Source: Scybalousia_A sp964639765 | GTDB lineage: Bacteria > Bacteroidota > Bacteroidia > Bacteroidales > P3 | Assembly: GCA_964639765.1 (NCBI GenBank) | Contig: CAZXEN010000007.1 | Span: 7,803-71,802, forward strand | DNA length: 64,000 bases | Direction: 5' to 3' | Part shown: positions 43,102-52,219 of the stretch, in pieces | Layout: each line of letters starts with the position of its first letter | How positions within the stretch are numbered: position 1 is the stretch's first letter | Position numbers and translations under genes: made by a program | The notes under the pieces: generated by a model | Told to the model about the DNA's origin: nothing | The model's database searches: none | What the model saw: the letters and a program-made list of their open reading frames with translations, nothing else

Positions 43102-44154
43102 CTACTCTTTTCTTATTGCTTTCATCATAAGATGAAACTGTTCGTTGTTTTGTATCACTCCATGAAAGCTTTCGCTGCCCGGTCCTTCAGCATATATGAT
43201 TATAGGAGCAGCAGTATGTCCTGTGGTAGTCCATTTACAGGTGTCCATATCCTTGCCTGCAACCGGAAGAGTCAAGCCTCCTGTTTCATGATCTGCAGTT
43301 ACTATCACCAAAGTGTTCTTTTCTTTGCGGGCAAAATCAAGAGCAATGCCCACACAAGCATCAAAATCCAGTGCCTCGTCAATCATTTCAGTAAAATGAT
43401 TGTCGTGTGCCTGCATATCTATCTGGGAACCTTCAAGCATGATAAAGAAACCTTCCGGATTATTCTTAAAGCGGTCTATGGTTGTCTTCAAGGCTGTCTG
43501 CATTATCCTGCCTCTTTCTTTGTAAAGCGGAAGATGTTTTTCTGCAAAAAAGCCTGCTACCTTGTCAGTTCTTGTATTCAAAAGGTCTTTTTCATTGAAA
43601 ACAACCTCATAACCCATCTTTCTTATTTCCGAAATCAGGTCTCTTTGGTCTTTTCTTTTGTCAAAATGCTTTCTTCCTCCACCCAAGAAGATGTCACATT
43701 TGCCGTTAAGATAAAATTCTGCAATCTCTTCATACATTTCCCTGTCTTTTACATGTGCGATGTAAGATCCTGGAGTGGCATGGTTCAAATCACAGGAAAC
43801 AATAATTCCTGTTTTCTTTCCCATATCTTTACAAATCTCAAGCATGGAAGGAATAGGCATGGTATCTTTGTCAACGCCAATGGCACGATAGTAAGTTTTT
43901 TCTCCGCAGGCAATAGCGGTTCCTCCTGCTCCTGAATCTGTTACACGTCTGTCAGAACAGTTGGTTACAGACAAAGCAGTATGAGGCATGGTATAAATAT
44001 TCAGAAATCTGTTGTTTGCTTCGTAAGCGGAATACAGTTGGGTAAGACCTGTGCCATCGCCTATCAGCACTATCACATTCTTGACTTGTTGTGCAGAAAT
44101 ACCGCCTGCAACAACCAGAACAAAGGCGAAAAAGACTGTTTTTAAGTTTCTCAT
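43102..44154 (-). CDS. Alkaline phosphatase
   Basis: A 350-aa secreted enzyme with a signal peptide ending ISAQ. It has a metal site at LIGDGTG (Asp33), the phosphorylated Ser74 in TDSGAGGTAIACG, His in DLNHATPGSYIAH, Glu/Asp/His in EGSQIDMQAHDN, and TADHETGG plus GHTAAP for the remaining metal ligands. All catalytic positions of the PhoA family are present in a shorter chain. It releases phosphate in the periplasm. No Pho-box-like site was recognised. It converges on the methyltransferase gene. Confidence 0.92.
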   Translation of the reverse strand: MRNLKTVFFAFVLVVAGGISAQQVKNVIVLIGDGTGLTQLYSAYEANNRFLNIYTMPHTALSVTNCSDRRVTDSGAGGTAIACGEKTYYRAIGVDKDTMPIPSMLEICKDMGKKTGIIVSCDLNHATPGSYIAHVKDREMYEEIAEFYLNGKCDIFLGGGRKHFDKRKDQRDLISEIRKMGYEVVFNEKDLLNTRTDKVAGFFAEKHLPLYKERGRIMQTALKTTIDRFKNNPEGFFIMLEGSQIDMQAHDNHFTEMIDEALDFDACVGIALDFARKEKNTLVIVTADHETGGLTLPVAGKDMDTCKWTTTGHTAAPIIIYAEGPGSESFHGVIQNNEQFHLMMKAIRKE

Positions 44155-44179
44155 GTTTTCTAACTGTTTTTTGAAAAAG

Positions 44180-44187
44180 CAAAATTA
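44180..44187 (-). promoter_or_regulatory. Promoter -7 box of alkaline phosphatase
   Basis: Minus-strand TAATTTTG followed by GC, 25 bases before the ATG at 44154, in the divergent gap with menG. No obvious -33 match. Confidence 0.5.
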
Positions 44188-44255
44188 ATAATAATTTTTG
44201 ATAAAAAGCGTTTTAGTGAAGGAATTTAACCAAGAATACAACAACAGGCCGCTTT

Positions 44256-44960
44256 ATGGAAGAAAAGAAAAACATTGGTTTTCTATTTGATAGGATAGCA
44301 AAGAAATATGACTTGTTAAATCATTTGCTTTCCCTGAATATAGACAAGGCATGGAGAAAAAAGGCGATACAAAGGCTGAGACCTTGTGAAAATCTTTTGG
44401 ATATAGCCACAGGGACAGGTGATTTTGCCTTGGAAATCATAAGACAGAGAAAAGCAGACAAAGTTTTAGGCATAGATTTGTCAAAACAAATGCTCGCTAT
44501 AGGAAAAGAAAAGATAGCAAAGGCAGGCAAAGCAGATATTATTGCCCTTGAACAGGCAGATGTTGCTGCTCTTGGCTTTTCAGATGAGGTTTTTGATGCT
44601 GTCACTTGTGCTTTTGGAGTACGTAATTTTGCTGACCTTGACAAAGGACTAAGCGAAATGTACAGAGTTCTCAGACATAATGGTCAGATTGTTATTCTGG
44701 AATTTTCCTATCCAAGGAATTGTATTATAAAGTTTTTTTACAACATCTATTTTTCTTTTGTCCTGCCGCTTATTGGCAAACTTGTCAGCAAAGACAAGAA
44801 AGCATACGGATATCTTCCCAAAAGTGTCAAAGGGTTTATTCAAGGCGAAGAATTTGTAGATCATCTTGTTGGAGTCGGTTTCCAAAATCCTGAATACAAA
44901 TATCTTTCTTTTGGAATCTGCACCATATATACGGCACAGAAGAAACAAGTTCCTGCTTGA
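44256..44960 (+). CDS. menG: Demethylmenaquinone methyltransferase
   Basis: A 234-aa SAM-dependent methyltransferase of the UbiE/MenG family: FDRIAKKYDLLNHLLSLN and WRKKAIQRL at the N-terminus, LLDIATGTGDFALEI (SAM binding), VTCAFGVRNFADLDKGL, and ILEFSYPRN. It performs the last step of menaquinone synthesis; the anaerobic lifestyle expected for Bacteroidales makes menaquinone the likely substrate rather than ubiquinone. Confidence 0.94.
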   Translation: MEEKKNIGFLFDRIAKKYDLLNHLLSLNIDKAWRKKAIQRLRPCENLLDIATGTGDFALEIIRQRKADKVLGIDLSKQMLAIGKEKIAKAGKADIIALEQADVAALGFSDEVFDAVTCAFGVRNFADLDKGLSEMYRVLRHNGQIVILEFSYPRNCIIKFFYNIYFSFVLPLIGKLVSKDKKAYGYLPKSVKGFIQGEEFVDHLVGVGFQNPEYKYLSFGICTIYTAQKKQVPA

Positions 44961-45044
44961 TTTCTCTTGTTCTACGTGGCGCCGATTCTGCTTTTGTTTC
45001 CGCCACTTTTGAGTTAAAATTTGCCAATCTTCGTTTTCGTTGTG

Positions 45045-45105
45045 AAAAAAACTATTTTTTTGCATGAAAAAAATAGTTTTTTTTAGTCAAAAAAATAGTT
45101 TTTTT
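45045..45105. repeat. A/T-tract word element with a different word (locus 3)
   Basis: Three units: AAAAAAACTATTTTTTT, then two inverse copies AAAAAAATAGTTTTTTT, separated by 5 and 4 bases. The cluster is enclosed by a wider inverted repeat (GCCACTT ... AAGTGGC). The plan is the same as in the loci at 12207, 30957, 54013 and 63724, but the word is ACTA. It may serve as the menG terminator. The 44961-45401 gap otherwise holds only the mraZ control region. Confidence 0.65.
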
Positions 45106-45308
45106 CGCCACAAAGATTTGAAGTGGCAAAAATAAAACCTTAATCGGCAAAAACCGAATTTGATTTGGCAGAAAAACCCCGTCGTTTTCTTTCCCCAAAA
45201 TTAAAGTCAGGGGAAAAGAATGTCCATGTTTTCCTGATTTTTTATGCTTTTTTGTTGAAGAAAATGCACTGGTGAAGTGTAACCTTTTAGGATAAAAAAC
45301 GTAAAATC

Positions 45309-45370
45309 TGGAAAATTTTGGAAAAAATTAGTAAAAAATAGTAGTATTTTGGGAAAAATTAGTAATTTTG
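45309..45370 (+). promoter_or_regulatory. mraZ promoter with probable MraZ boxes
   Basis: The -7 box TAATTTTG is at 45363-45370. Upstream, TGGAA occurs at 45309 and 45319 (10 bp apart) and TGGGA at 45350. The last two lie in a 19-bp direct repeat TTTTGGRAAAAATTAGTAA (45316-45334 and 45347-45365, one mismatch), and the second copy runs into the -7 box. Direct TGGGN repeats at 10-bp spacing are the known MraZ operator, so autorepression is likely. Confidence 0.6.
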
Positions 45371-45401
45371 TAGCAATTTTATAAAAGTAAAACTTTGAAA
45401 A

Positions 45402-45851
45402 ATGTCATTGATTGTAGGTGTTGAATATTGTAAAATGGATTCCAACGGAAGGTTTAAGTTGCCGGTAGCTTTCCTTAAGCAGCTTAATCTGGCGAACGAT
45501 AACCGTTTTTACATCAGACGCTCGATTTATGACAAGTATTTGGAGTTGTTTACGTACGAATCTTTTCAAAAAGAGGTGAAATCGCTACAAGAGAAACTCA
45601 ATCCTTACAATCCAGACGCCAAAAGGTTGTATCGCAAATACATAGAGAGCAATCTTATAGAGTTGGACGCTGCAGACAGACTGAACATTCCTACTTCTTT
45701 GCGAAAAGATGTAAGTATAGGCAAGGAGATTGTTGTTGTCGGCAGTGGAGATTTTATTGAGATTTGGGATATGGCAACATACAAAAGCCTTGATAATGAT
45801 AATTTTGATTACAAGTCAAAGGCTAAAGAACTTTTGGGAGAAAATATTTAA
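45402..45851 (+). CDS. mraZ: Transcriptional regulator MraZ
   Basis: A 149-aa protein with two tandem AbrB-like (SpoVT) half-domains: MDSNGRFKLPVAFL near the N-terminus and LDAADRLNIPTSLRKDV in the second half, each with the DxxGR/DxxxR signature. MraZ assembles into rings that bind repeats upstream of its own operon. The candidate boxes over the promoter fit this. First gene of the dcw cluster. Confidence 0.95.
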   Translation: MSLIVGVEYCKMDSNGRFKLPVAFLKQLNLANDNRFYIRRSIYDKYLELFTYESFQKEVKSLQEKLNPYNPDAKRLYRKYIESNLIELDAADRLNIPTSLRKDVSIGKEIVVVGSGDFIEIWDMATYKSLDNDNFDYKSKAKELLGENI

Positions 45852-45911
45852 CAGACAATTGTATTGTGTTTGTGAACTGAAAAATGGGGCAAACGCAATG
45901 GATATATAAGG

Positions 45912-46829
45912 ATGAGTGAGCAAAGATATCACATACCCGTAATGCTTGACAAAGCAGTGCAAGGACTGAATATACAGCCAGATGGAGTATATGCAGACCT
46001 TACTTTTGGTGGTGGTGGTCATTCAAGGGCTATACTTGAAAGACTTTCCGCTGAAGGGGAGTTGTATGCTTTTGACAAAGACAGCGATGCGGCAAAGAAT
46101 GTCATTGATGATGAACGTTTTTGTTTTATAAACGATGATTACAGCACTGTCTTAAAGCATCTTCGTTTATACCGCAGACAGAAGATAGACGGAATACTTG
46201 CTGACTTGGGAATATCTTCACATCAGATAGATACAGCACAAAGAGGTTTTGCCACAAGGGATTGCGGTCCGTTGGACCTTAGAATGGATACAAGGTCTTC
46301 TTTGACTGCTGCCGATATAGTCAATGGTTATGATGTCATACAGCTTAAGCACTTGTTTAAACAATATGGTGAGATTGCAAATGCAGGACTATTGGCAGGT
46401 AGGATAGAGAAGAAAAGACAGCTCTCTGCCATAAGGACGACAAATGATTTGGTGGAAGTAGCTCGGTCTTTGGCTCCAAGAGGGAAGGAGAGCAAGTATC
46501 TGGCAAAAGTTTTTCAGGCTTTGAGAATAGAGGTGAATGATGAGCTGAAGAATCTGGAGAAGATGCTTATGCAGTGTGCTGACTTGCTGAAAGAGGGGGG
46601 CCGTCTGGTTATAATCTCGTATCATTCATTGGAAGACAGGCTTGTAAAGAATGTGTTGAAAAGTGGTAATACAGAAGGTAGGATAGAGAAGGATTTTTAT
46701 GGTAATGTGGTTTCGCCTTACAAAGTGATAACAAAGAAACCTTTGCAGGCAAGCGAAAAAGAAACAGAGGAAAATCCACGTTCAAGGAGTGCAAAACTCA
46801 GAGTGGGAGAAAAAATAAAACAACTGTAG
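45912..46829 (+). CDS. rsmH: 16S rRNA (cytosine1402-N4)-methyltransferase RsmH
   Basis: A 305-aa protein starting YHIPVMLDKAVQGL, with ADLTFGGGGHSRAIL (SAM binding), ILADLGISSHQID, RGFATRDCGPLDLRMD, FQALRIEVNDEL and the C-terminal SYHSLEDRLVK. It methylates C1402 of 16S rRNA, the same nucleotide that RsmI (60942) modifies at the 2'-O position. Its dcw location is usual. Confidence 0.97.
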   Translation: MSEQRYHIPVMLDKAVQGLNIQPDGVYADLTFGGGGHSRAILERLSAEGELYAFDKDSDAAKNVIDDERFCFINDDYSTVLKHLRLYRRQKIDGILADLGISSHQIDTAQRGFATRDCGPLDLRMDTRSSLTAADIVNGYDVIQLKHLFKQYGEIANAGLLAGRIEKKRQLSAIRTTNDLVEVARSLAPRGKESKYLAKVFQALRIEVNDELKNLEKMLMQCADLLKEGGRLVIISYHSLEDRLVKNVLKSGNTEGRIEKDFYGNVVSPYKVITKKPLQASEKETEENPRSRSAKLRVGEKIKQL

Positions 46830-46831
46830 GT

Positions 46832-47161
46832 ATGGCAAACATAATAGATATATCGGGAGAAGCCGTGCAGAAGTTTATAGCAAAGAACTTGCGAATTATT
46901 CTGTACTCTGCCTTTTTGTTGGTTATATACATAGGTCTTCGTTACAAGGTGGAAGGAACGGTGTCTGATATATTTGCTTTGTCCAAAGAGGTGTCCGAAC
47001 TTCAAAAACGGTATATGCAAGTAAAGACAGACTATCAAAGAACCACCCAAATGACTTATATAAATGCTCGTCTGGAAAGCATAGGTGTAGGCATACCAAA
47101 AGAACCTATAAAAGATATTATTGTTTATGATGAACCAAAAATAGAGGAAGACAAACAATGA
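46832..47161 (+). CDS. ftsL: FtsL-like division protein
   Basis: A 109-aa single-pass membrane protein: a short cytoplasmic N-terminus, a hydrophobic helix (LRIILYSAFLLVIYIGL), then a predicted coiled coil (VSDIFALSKEVSELQKRYMQ and on). Sequence similarity to other FtsL proteins is weak, as usual; identity rests on size, topology and position between rsmH and ftsI. It overlaps ftsI by 4 bases. Confidence 0.85.
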   Translation: MANIIDISGEAVQKFIAKNLRIILYSAFLLVIYIGLRYKVEGTVSDIFALSKEVSELQKRYMQVKTDYQRTTQMTYINARLESIGVGIPKEPIKDIIVYDEPKIEEDKQ

Positions 47162-49482
47162 TTTCCAATAATGACAAAAACAGGGCTGTAATTCTTTCTA
47201 TTATCTTCATAGTGTTGATAATACCTTTTCTTGTTGTTATTGGCAAGGTTATCTATCTGGAGACAGCAGAACATGATTTTTGGGAGAAACGTGCTGACGA
47301 ATGGAACATATCAGAGCATAAGGTGAATGCAAGAAGAGGCAGTATCTATTCGGTTGATAGCGAAACAGGAGAGTATCTGCTTTTGGCCACTTCCATAAGA
47401 TATTGGGACGTTTATCTGGATTTGGGAAAAGGAAAAGTAAAAACAAAGAAAGGCAAGGATACTATTGACTATATAGTTTCGGACAGTATTTACAAAAATG
47501 GCATCAGAACCTTGTCTTCAAAGCTTTCCAAGATGTTCAAGGACAAGACAGTCAAAGAGTATGAGGACTATTTTAACAAACAAAGAAAGAAATGCAACAG
47601 ATATGTTTTGATTCACAAAAACATAGATGACAAACAGTTAGAACAGATGAAGTACTGGCCTATCGTAGGACAGAGCAGGGTAAGAAAATATAAGACTCAT
47701 TCGGATACTACCTATAGTTTTTCAGGAGCAATAGCAAGAGAACAAAGATACAACAGAGTCTATCCTTACGGAGATTTGGCCCGAAGAACCATAGGCATTC
47801 AAGCAAAAGGAGACAGTGCCGGTTGTGACACCTGCTATGACGGAATAGATGGATACTACACCTCCCGTTTGTCTGGCAAACATGGTTTAAGGGTAGAAAG
47901 ACGTATAAATCCAAATCAATGGGTGCCTGTTGATATAAACCAGAAAATAAAAATAGAAGACGGTCTGGACGTTGTAAGTACATTGGATGTGTCTTTACAG
48001 GAGTTAGCCCAAATGGCTTTATTGAAATGTCTGGACAGCAACCAAGCAGAGAGCGGTACTGTTATCCTTATGGAGACAAAAACAGGTTATGTCAAGGCCT
48101 TGGCCAACTATACTTTGCAGAAAGACGGAACTTACAGGGAAACAGAAAACATTGGCGTAAGTTCTCTTTTTGAACCTGGTTCCACATTTAAGACAGTTAC
48201 TGCAATGATGCTTTTGGACAAAGGTCTTGCAGACACTTCTGCCATTGTTCCAACAGGGTCAAAGCACTATCCTAATACCATAAAGGATATAAAAGACGTA
48301 AGCAAGGTAAATCATGGAGATGTTTCCTTTACAAGAGCCATGGAGATGTCTTCCAATGTCGGAATAAGTTCATTGGTTTATGATTTATATTGCAGAGACC
48401 CACGCAAACGTTCAAGATTGAGAGAAGATTTGAGCGAATATTTTATCTACGACAGACTGGGTTATGATTTAAAGTTGAACGAGCCTTTGCCACGAATAAG
48501 AAAAACGGTACAGGTTGATGATTTGTTAAGGATGTCTTTTGGTTATGTTACTGCCATGACACCATTACAGATGCTTACTTTCTACAATGGTATTGCAAAT
48601 GGGGGAACAGTTATGAAACCTATGTTTGTTTCTGCCATTGTGCAAGACGGAAAGGTGATAGAGAAATTCTCCCCTACGGTGCTGAAAAAACAAATGTGTA
48701 AAAAGGAAACACTTTCAAAGATACAAGATATATTAAGACGTGTTGTCTTGTATGGAACGGGAAGAAGATTGAAAGGTGCTTCCTATGGTATTTCAGGTAA
48801 AAGCGGTACGGCAGAAATAGGTTATGACAAACAGAATCAACTGCTACAGCATAGAGCATCTTTTGTAGGATATTTTCCTGCGGAAGAACCTCAGTATTCT
48901 TGTATTGTTGTTATATCCAAACCACGTAAAGCCTTAACACATGGAGGAGACCTTGCCGCTCCTGTATTCAGGGAATTGAGTGACAGGGTTATTGGAACAA
49001 GCAAGGTATATTATCCTCAGAAAGACCAGGTAAACAAAAATATTATGCCTTTGCTTTCCTATGGTAATTCAGGAGACTACACTTTGTTATGCAGAAATTT
49101 AGGTTTTGTCTTGCCTACTTTCAAGTCAAAATGGATAAGAACTTCCTTGGTAGACAGTATTTTTCATTCAAAGGAACAGGAGATTGCCAACAACATAATG
49201 CCAAGTGTAACAGGATTGACAATAAAGGATGCTGTATATATGCTTGAGAATTTAGGATTGAGGGTTAGTTTCTCTGGTTATGGAAAGGTTGTTGCCCAAA
49301 GTATTCCTAAAGGGAAATTTATCCATAAAGGACAAAGTGTGGTGCTAAGTATGTCTTCAGAAAAGCAAAGCCAAAAAGAAACAGAAGAAAACAATGTCCA
49401 AGAACAGAAAGCAACAGTAAAGCAACCAAAGCAGACTCCTTCAAAGAAGGACACAAAAACAAAGCAAAAGACCAAAAAATGA
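47158..49482 (+). CDS. ftsI: Division-specific penicillin-binding protein (PBP3/FtsI) with PASTA domain
   Basis: A 774-aa class B PBP. It has an N-terminal membrane helix (AVILSIIFIVLIIPFLVVIG), a dimerisation domain, and a transpeptidase domain with STFK (Ser342), SSN in MEMSSNVGIS, and KSGTAE. One C-terminal PASTA domain (MPSVTGLTIKDAVYMLENLG) is followed by a Lys/Gln/Thr-rich tail of about 45 residues. It cross-links septal peptidoglycan with FtsW. Overlaps both neighbours by 4 bases. Confidence 0.95.
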   Translation: MISNNDKNRAVILSIIFIVLIIPFLVVIGKVIYLETAEHDFWEKRADEWNISEHKVNARRGSIYSVDSETGEYLLLATSIRYWDVYLDLGKGKVKTKKGKDTIDYIVSDSIYKNGIRTLSSKLSKMFKDKTVKEYEDYFNKQRKKCNRYVLIHKNIDDKQLEQMKYWPIVGQSRVRKYKTHSDTTYSFSGAIAREQRYNRVYPYGDLARRTIGIQAKGDSAGCDTCYDGIDGYYTSRLSGKHGLRVERRINPNQWVPVDINQKIKIEDGLDVVSTLDVSLQELAQMALLKCLDSNQAESGTVILMETKTGYVKALANYTLQKDGTYRETENIGVSSLFEPGSTFKTVTAMMLLDKGLADTSAIVPTGSKHYPNTIKDIKDVSKVNHGDVSFTRAMEMSSNVGISSLVYDLYCRDPRKRSRLREDLSEYFIYDRLGYDLKLNEPLPRIRKTVQVDDLLRMSFGYVTAMTPLQMLTFYNGIANGGTVMKPMFVSAIVQDGKVIEKFSPTVLKKQMCKKETLSKIQDILRRVVLYGTGRRLKGASYGISGKSGTAEIGYDKQNQLLQHRASFVGYFPAEEPQYSCIVVISKPRKALTHGGDLAAPVFRELSDRVIGTSKVYYPQKDQVNKNIMPLLSYGNSGDYTLLCRNLGFVLPTFKSKWIRTSLVDSIFHSKEQEIANNIMPSVTGLTIKDAVYMLENLGLRVSFSGYGKVVAQSIPKGKFIHKGQSVVLSMSSEKQSQKETEENNVQEQKATVKQPKQTPSKKDTKTKQKTKK

Positions 49483-50939
49483 AAACACTGAGAGATATAT
49501 TATATAATGTAAAGACAGAACAAATCTTCAATGAAAAGGATTTGAATGTGGAAGGTATTGCTTTTGATTCAAGAAAAGTGCAAAAGGATTTTGTTTTCGT
49601 TGCAGAAAAAGGAGTGGAGACAGATGGTCATCTGTATATAGACAAAGCCATAGTCAATGGAGCAAAAGCTGTAGTTTTTGAAGACCTTTCCAAAATAGGG
49701 AAAATGCAGGACGATGTTGTATATATCAAAGTGGCTTCTTCCTCTTTGGCTCTTGGCTATATGGCAAGTAATTTTTATGACAACCCAACAAAGAAACTAA
49801 AACTGATAGGAATAACAGGGACAAATGGGAAAACGACAACTGTTACTCTTTTGTACCGTTTGTTTTCTATGATGGGGAAAGCCTCTGGTCTTATTTCCAC
49901 CATAGAGAACAGAATCAAGCAAGATGTTTATCCTACAGAGAGGACCACTCCTGATGCAATAACTCTTAACTGTCTTTTCTCTTCTATGGTAAAATCAGGC
50001 TGTGAATATGCTTTTATGGAGGTATCTTCCCATGCAGTAGTACAGGAACGTATTGCCGGATTGACTTTTGCTGGTGCAGTGTTCTCAAATATTACTCTTG
50101 ATCATCTGGATTATCATCATACCTTTGAAAAATATATAAAGGCAAAGAAGAAGTTTTTCGATGATTTGTCTTCCAAAGCTTTTGCCCTTACCAATATTGA
50201 CGATAAAAACGGGAAGGTGATGCTTCAAAACACAAAGGCAAAGAAATACACCTATTCTCTTACAAATGCTTCTGCTTCTTATCGGGCCAAGATATTGGAT
50301 AACTCCTTTGACGGGTTGAATGTTATTGTAGATGGAAAGGAAATCTTTTCTCCTTTGATTGGGAAATTCAATGCCTACAACCTGCTTGCCATCTATTCTG
50401 TTGCAGTGCTTTTGGGATTGAATAAAGAAGAAGTGCTGGTTTCTCTTTCTGCTCTTGGTTCTGCACAAGGACGTTTTGAGAGATACAGACTTTCCACAGG
50501 AGCAATAGCAATTATAGACTATGCACATACGCCTGATGCTCTGGAGAATGTTTTGAAGACAATCAGCGATATAAATTCCTGCAAGAAAAATAAAGTATTC
50601 TGTGTTGTGGGTTGTGGAGGAGACAGAGACAAGAGCAAACGTCCTATTATGGCTGGTATTGCCCAGAAGTTTTCCGATACTCTTATTCTTACTTCCGACA
50701 ATCCTCGTACTGAAAAACCTGAAGATATTCTTGAGGATATGAAACAAGGATTGAAGAAAGACAAGGAAGGCAAGATACATTTTTGCATTACAGACAGAAG
50801 AGAAGCCATAAAACTTGCCTGTACTTTGGCAAAGAAGGACGATATTGTCCTTGTTGCAGGCAAAGGGCATGAGAACTATCAGGAGATAAATCATGTCAAA
50901 CATCATTTTGATGATAAAGAAGAAGTATTGAAGTATTAA
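49479..50939 (+). CDS. murE: UDP-MurNAc-tripeptide synthetase MurE (meso-diaminopimelate-adding)
   Basis: A 486-aa Mur ligase. The UDP-binding N-domain has GIAFDSRKVQKDFVFVA, the ATP-binding centre ITGTNGKTTTVTLLYRL, and the C-domain TSDNPRTEKPEDI. The DNPR sequence contacts meso-diaminopimelate, so this organism should have DAP-type peptidoglycan. The motif IIDYAHTPDALENVL and the carbamylated-lysine region are intact. Confidence 0.96.
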   Translation: MKTLRDILYNVKTEQIFNEKDLNVEGIAFDSRKVQKDFVFVAEKGVETDGHLYIDKAIVNGAKAVVFEDLSKIGKMQDDVVYIKVASSSLALGYMASNFYDNPTKKLKLIGITGTNGKTTTVTLLYRLFSMMGKASGLISTIENRIKQDVYPTERTTPDAITLNCLFSSMVKSGCEYAFMEVSSHAVVQERIAGLTFAGAVFSNITLDHLDYHHTFEKYIKAKKKFFDDLSSKAFALTNIDDKNGKVMLQNTKAKKYTYSLTNASASYRAKILDNSFDGLNVIVDGKEIFSPLIGKFNAYNLLAIYSVAVLLGLNKEEVLVSLSALGSAQGRFERYRLSTGAIAIIDYAHTPDALENVLKTISDINSCKKNKVFCVVGCGGDRDKSKRPIMAGIAQKFSDTLILTSDNPRTEKPEDILEDMKQGLKKDKEGKIHFCITDRREAIKLACTLAKKDDIVLVAGKGHENYQEINHVKHHFDDKEEVLKY

Positions 50940-50961
50940 CAGATAAAGAAATAAAAAAGAG

Positions 50962-52215
50962 ATGTTGTATTATTTGTTTAACTATTTGGATAAAGAAGTT
51001 GGCTTGCCTGGAGCAGGAGTGTTTCAGTATATTTCTTTTCGTGCTGCTGCAGCAATCATTCTTTCTCTTTTGATAACCATTGTTTTTGGAGGAAGGTTGA
51101 TAGCTTTTCTTAAGAAAAAGCAGGTAGGTGAGACAGTAAGGGATCTTGGTCTTGAAGGACAGAAAGAAAAAGAAGGTACTCCTACAATGGGAGGTCTGAT
51201 AATTCTTGCAGCCATTCTTATACCAGTGCTTTTGTTTGCCAAGTTGGATAATATTTATATTGTTATCATGCTTATTACAACTGTCTGGCTTGGATTGTTG
51301 GGTTTCAGAGATGATTATATAAAGGTTTTCAAAAAGAACAAAGCAGGAATGAGTCCTCGTACGAAAATCATCGGACAGGTTCTTTTGGGAATATTGGTAG
51401 GTTCCTTGATGTTTTTCTCTCCGGATATACGTATTCAGGAAAAGCAGAATGTGGCAGAGTATTCACAGACTCATAATCTTCAGGTATCTTCCACCTATGA
51501 AAAAGCCAAACAGCAATTTACCAAGGAGTCTAACCGCAGCACCAAAACGACAATACCTTTTGTCAAAGACCATGAGTTTGACTATTCCAAGTTGATAAAG
51601 TTTATCGGTAAGGATTATCAGGACTATGCTTGGCTGATATTTATTCCAATAGTTATTCTTATCATTACTGCTGTCAGCAATGGGGCAAACCTTACAGATG
51701 GAATAGACGGTCTTGCGACAGGAACATCGGCCATTGTCGGTTCTACTCTTGCTCTTTTGGCTTGGGTCAGTGGTAATATTATTTTTGCCAACTATCTTAA
51801 CATAATGTATATTCCAGATATTGGGGAATTAACCATATTTATAGCAGCTTTTGTAGGGGCAACGGCAGGTTTTCTTTGGTACAACACCTATCCTGCACAA
51901 GTCTTTATGGGAGATACAGGTTCTTTGACTATAGGAGGTATCATTGCTGTGTTTGCTATTCTTATCAGAAAAGAATGGTTGCTGGTCATTCTTTGCGGTA
52001 TCTTCGTCATCGAGAGTCTAAGTGTTATGATGCAGGTTTCTTATTTCAAATACACCAAACGTAAATATGGAGAAGGAAGAAGAATATTCCTTATGACTCC
52101 TATACATCATCATTTTCAGAAGAAAGGTTGGCATGAGGCAAAAATAGTACAGAGATTTTTCCTTATATCTATCATTCTTGCAGTAACAACAATAATAACC
52201 TTAAAACTAAGATAG
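50962..52215 (+). CDS. mraY: Phospho-MurNAc-pentapeptide transferase MraY
   Basis: A 417-aa polytopic protein: GTPTMGGLIIL, GFRDDYIKVFKKNKAGMSPR (the DDxxK motif), NLTDGIDGLATG, VFMGDTGSL and the C-terminal TPIHHHFQKKGW with the HHH motif. It makes lipid I. An insertion of about 60 residues (around 155-215, rich in Gln, Lys and Thr) between membrane helices is longer than in E. coli and typical of Bacteroidetes. It ends 4 bases before the MurD-like remnant. Confidence 0.96.
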   Translation: MLYYLFNYLDKEVGLPGAGVFQYISFRAAAAIILSLLITIVFGGRLIAFLKKKQVGETVRDLGLEGQKEKEGTPTMGGLIILAAILIPVLLFAKLDNIYIVIMLITTVWLGLLGFRDDYIKVFKKNKAGMSPRTKIIGQVLLGILVGSLMFFSPDIRIQEKQNVAEYSQTHNLQVSSTYEKAKQQFTKESNRSTKTTIPFVKDHEFDYSKLIKFIGKDYQDYAWLIFIPIVILIITAVSNGANLTDGIDGLATGTSAIVGSTLALLAWVSGNIIFANYLNIMYIPDIGELTIFIAAFVGATAGFLWYNTYPAQVFMGDTGSLTIGGIIAVFAILIRKEWLLVILCGIFVIESLSVMMQVSYFKYTKRKYGEGRRIFLMTPIHHHFQKKGWHEAKIVQRFFLISIILAVTTIITLKLR

Positions 52216-52219
52216 AACT

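Noticed and set aside
43132..43935. Long open frame opposite the alkaline phosphatase gene
   Set aside because: Same reason; the minus-strand gene has every catalytic residue and the plus-strand translation resembles nothing.
50085..50906. Long open frame on the minus strand opposite murE
   Set aside because: Shadow of murE with biased, Cys- and Phe-rich translation.
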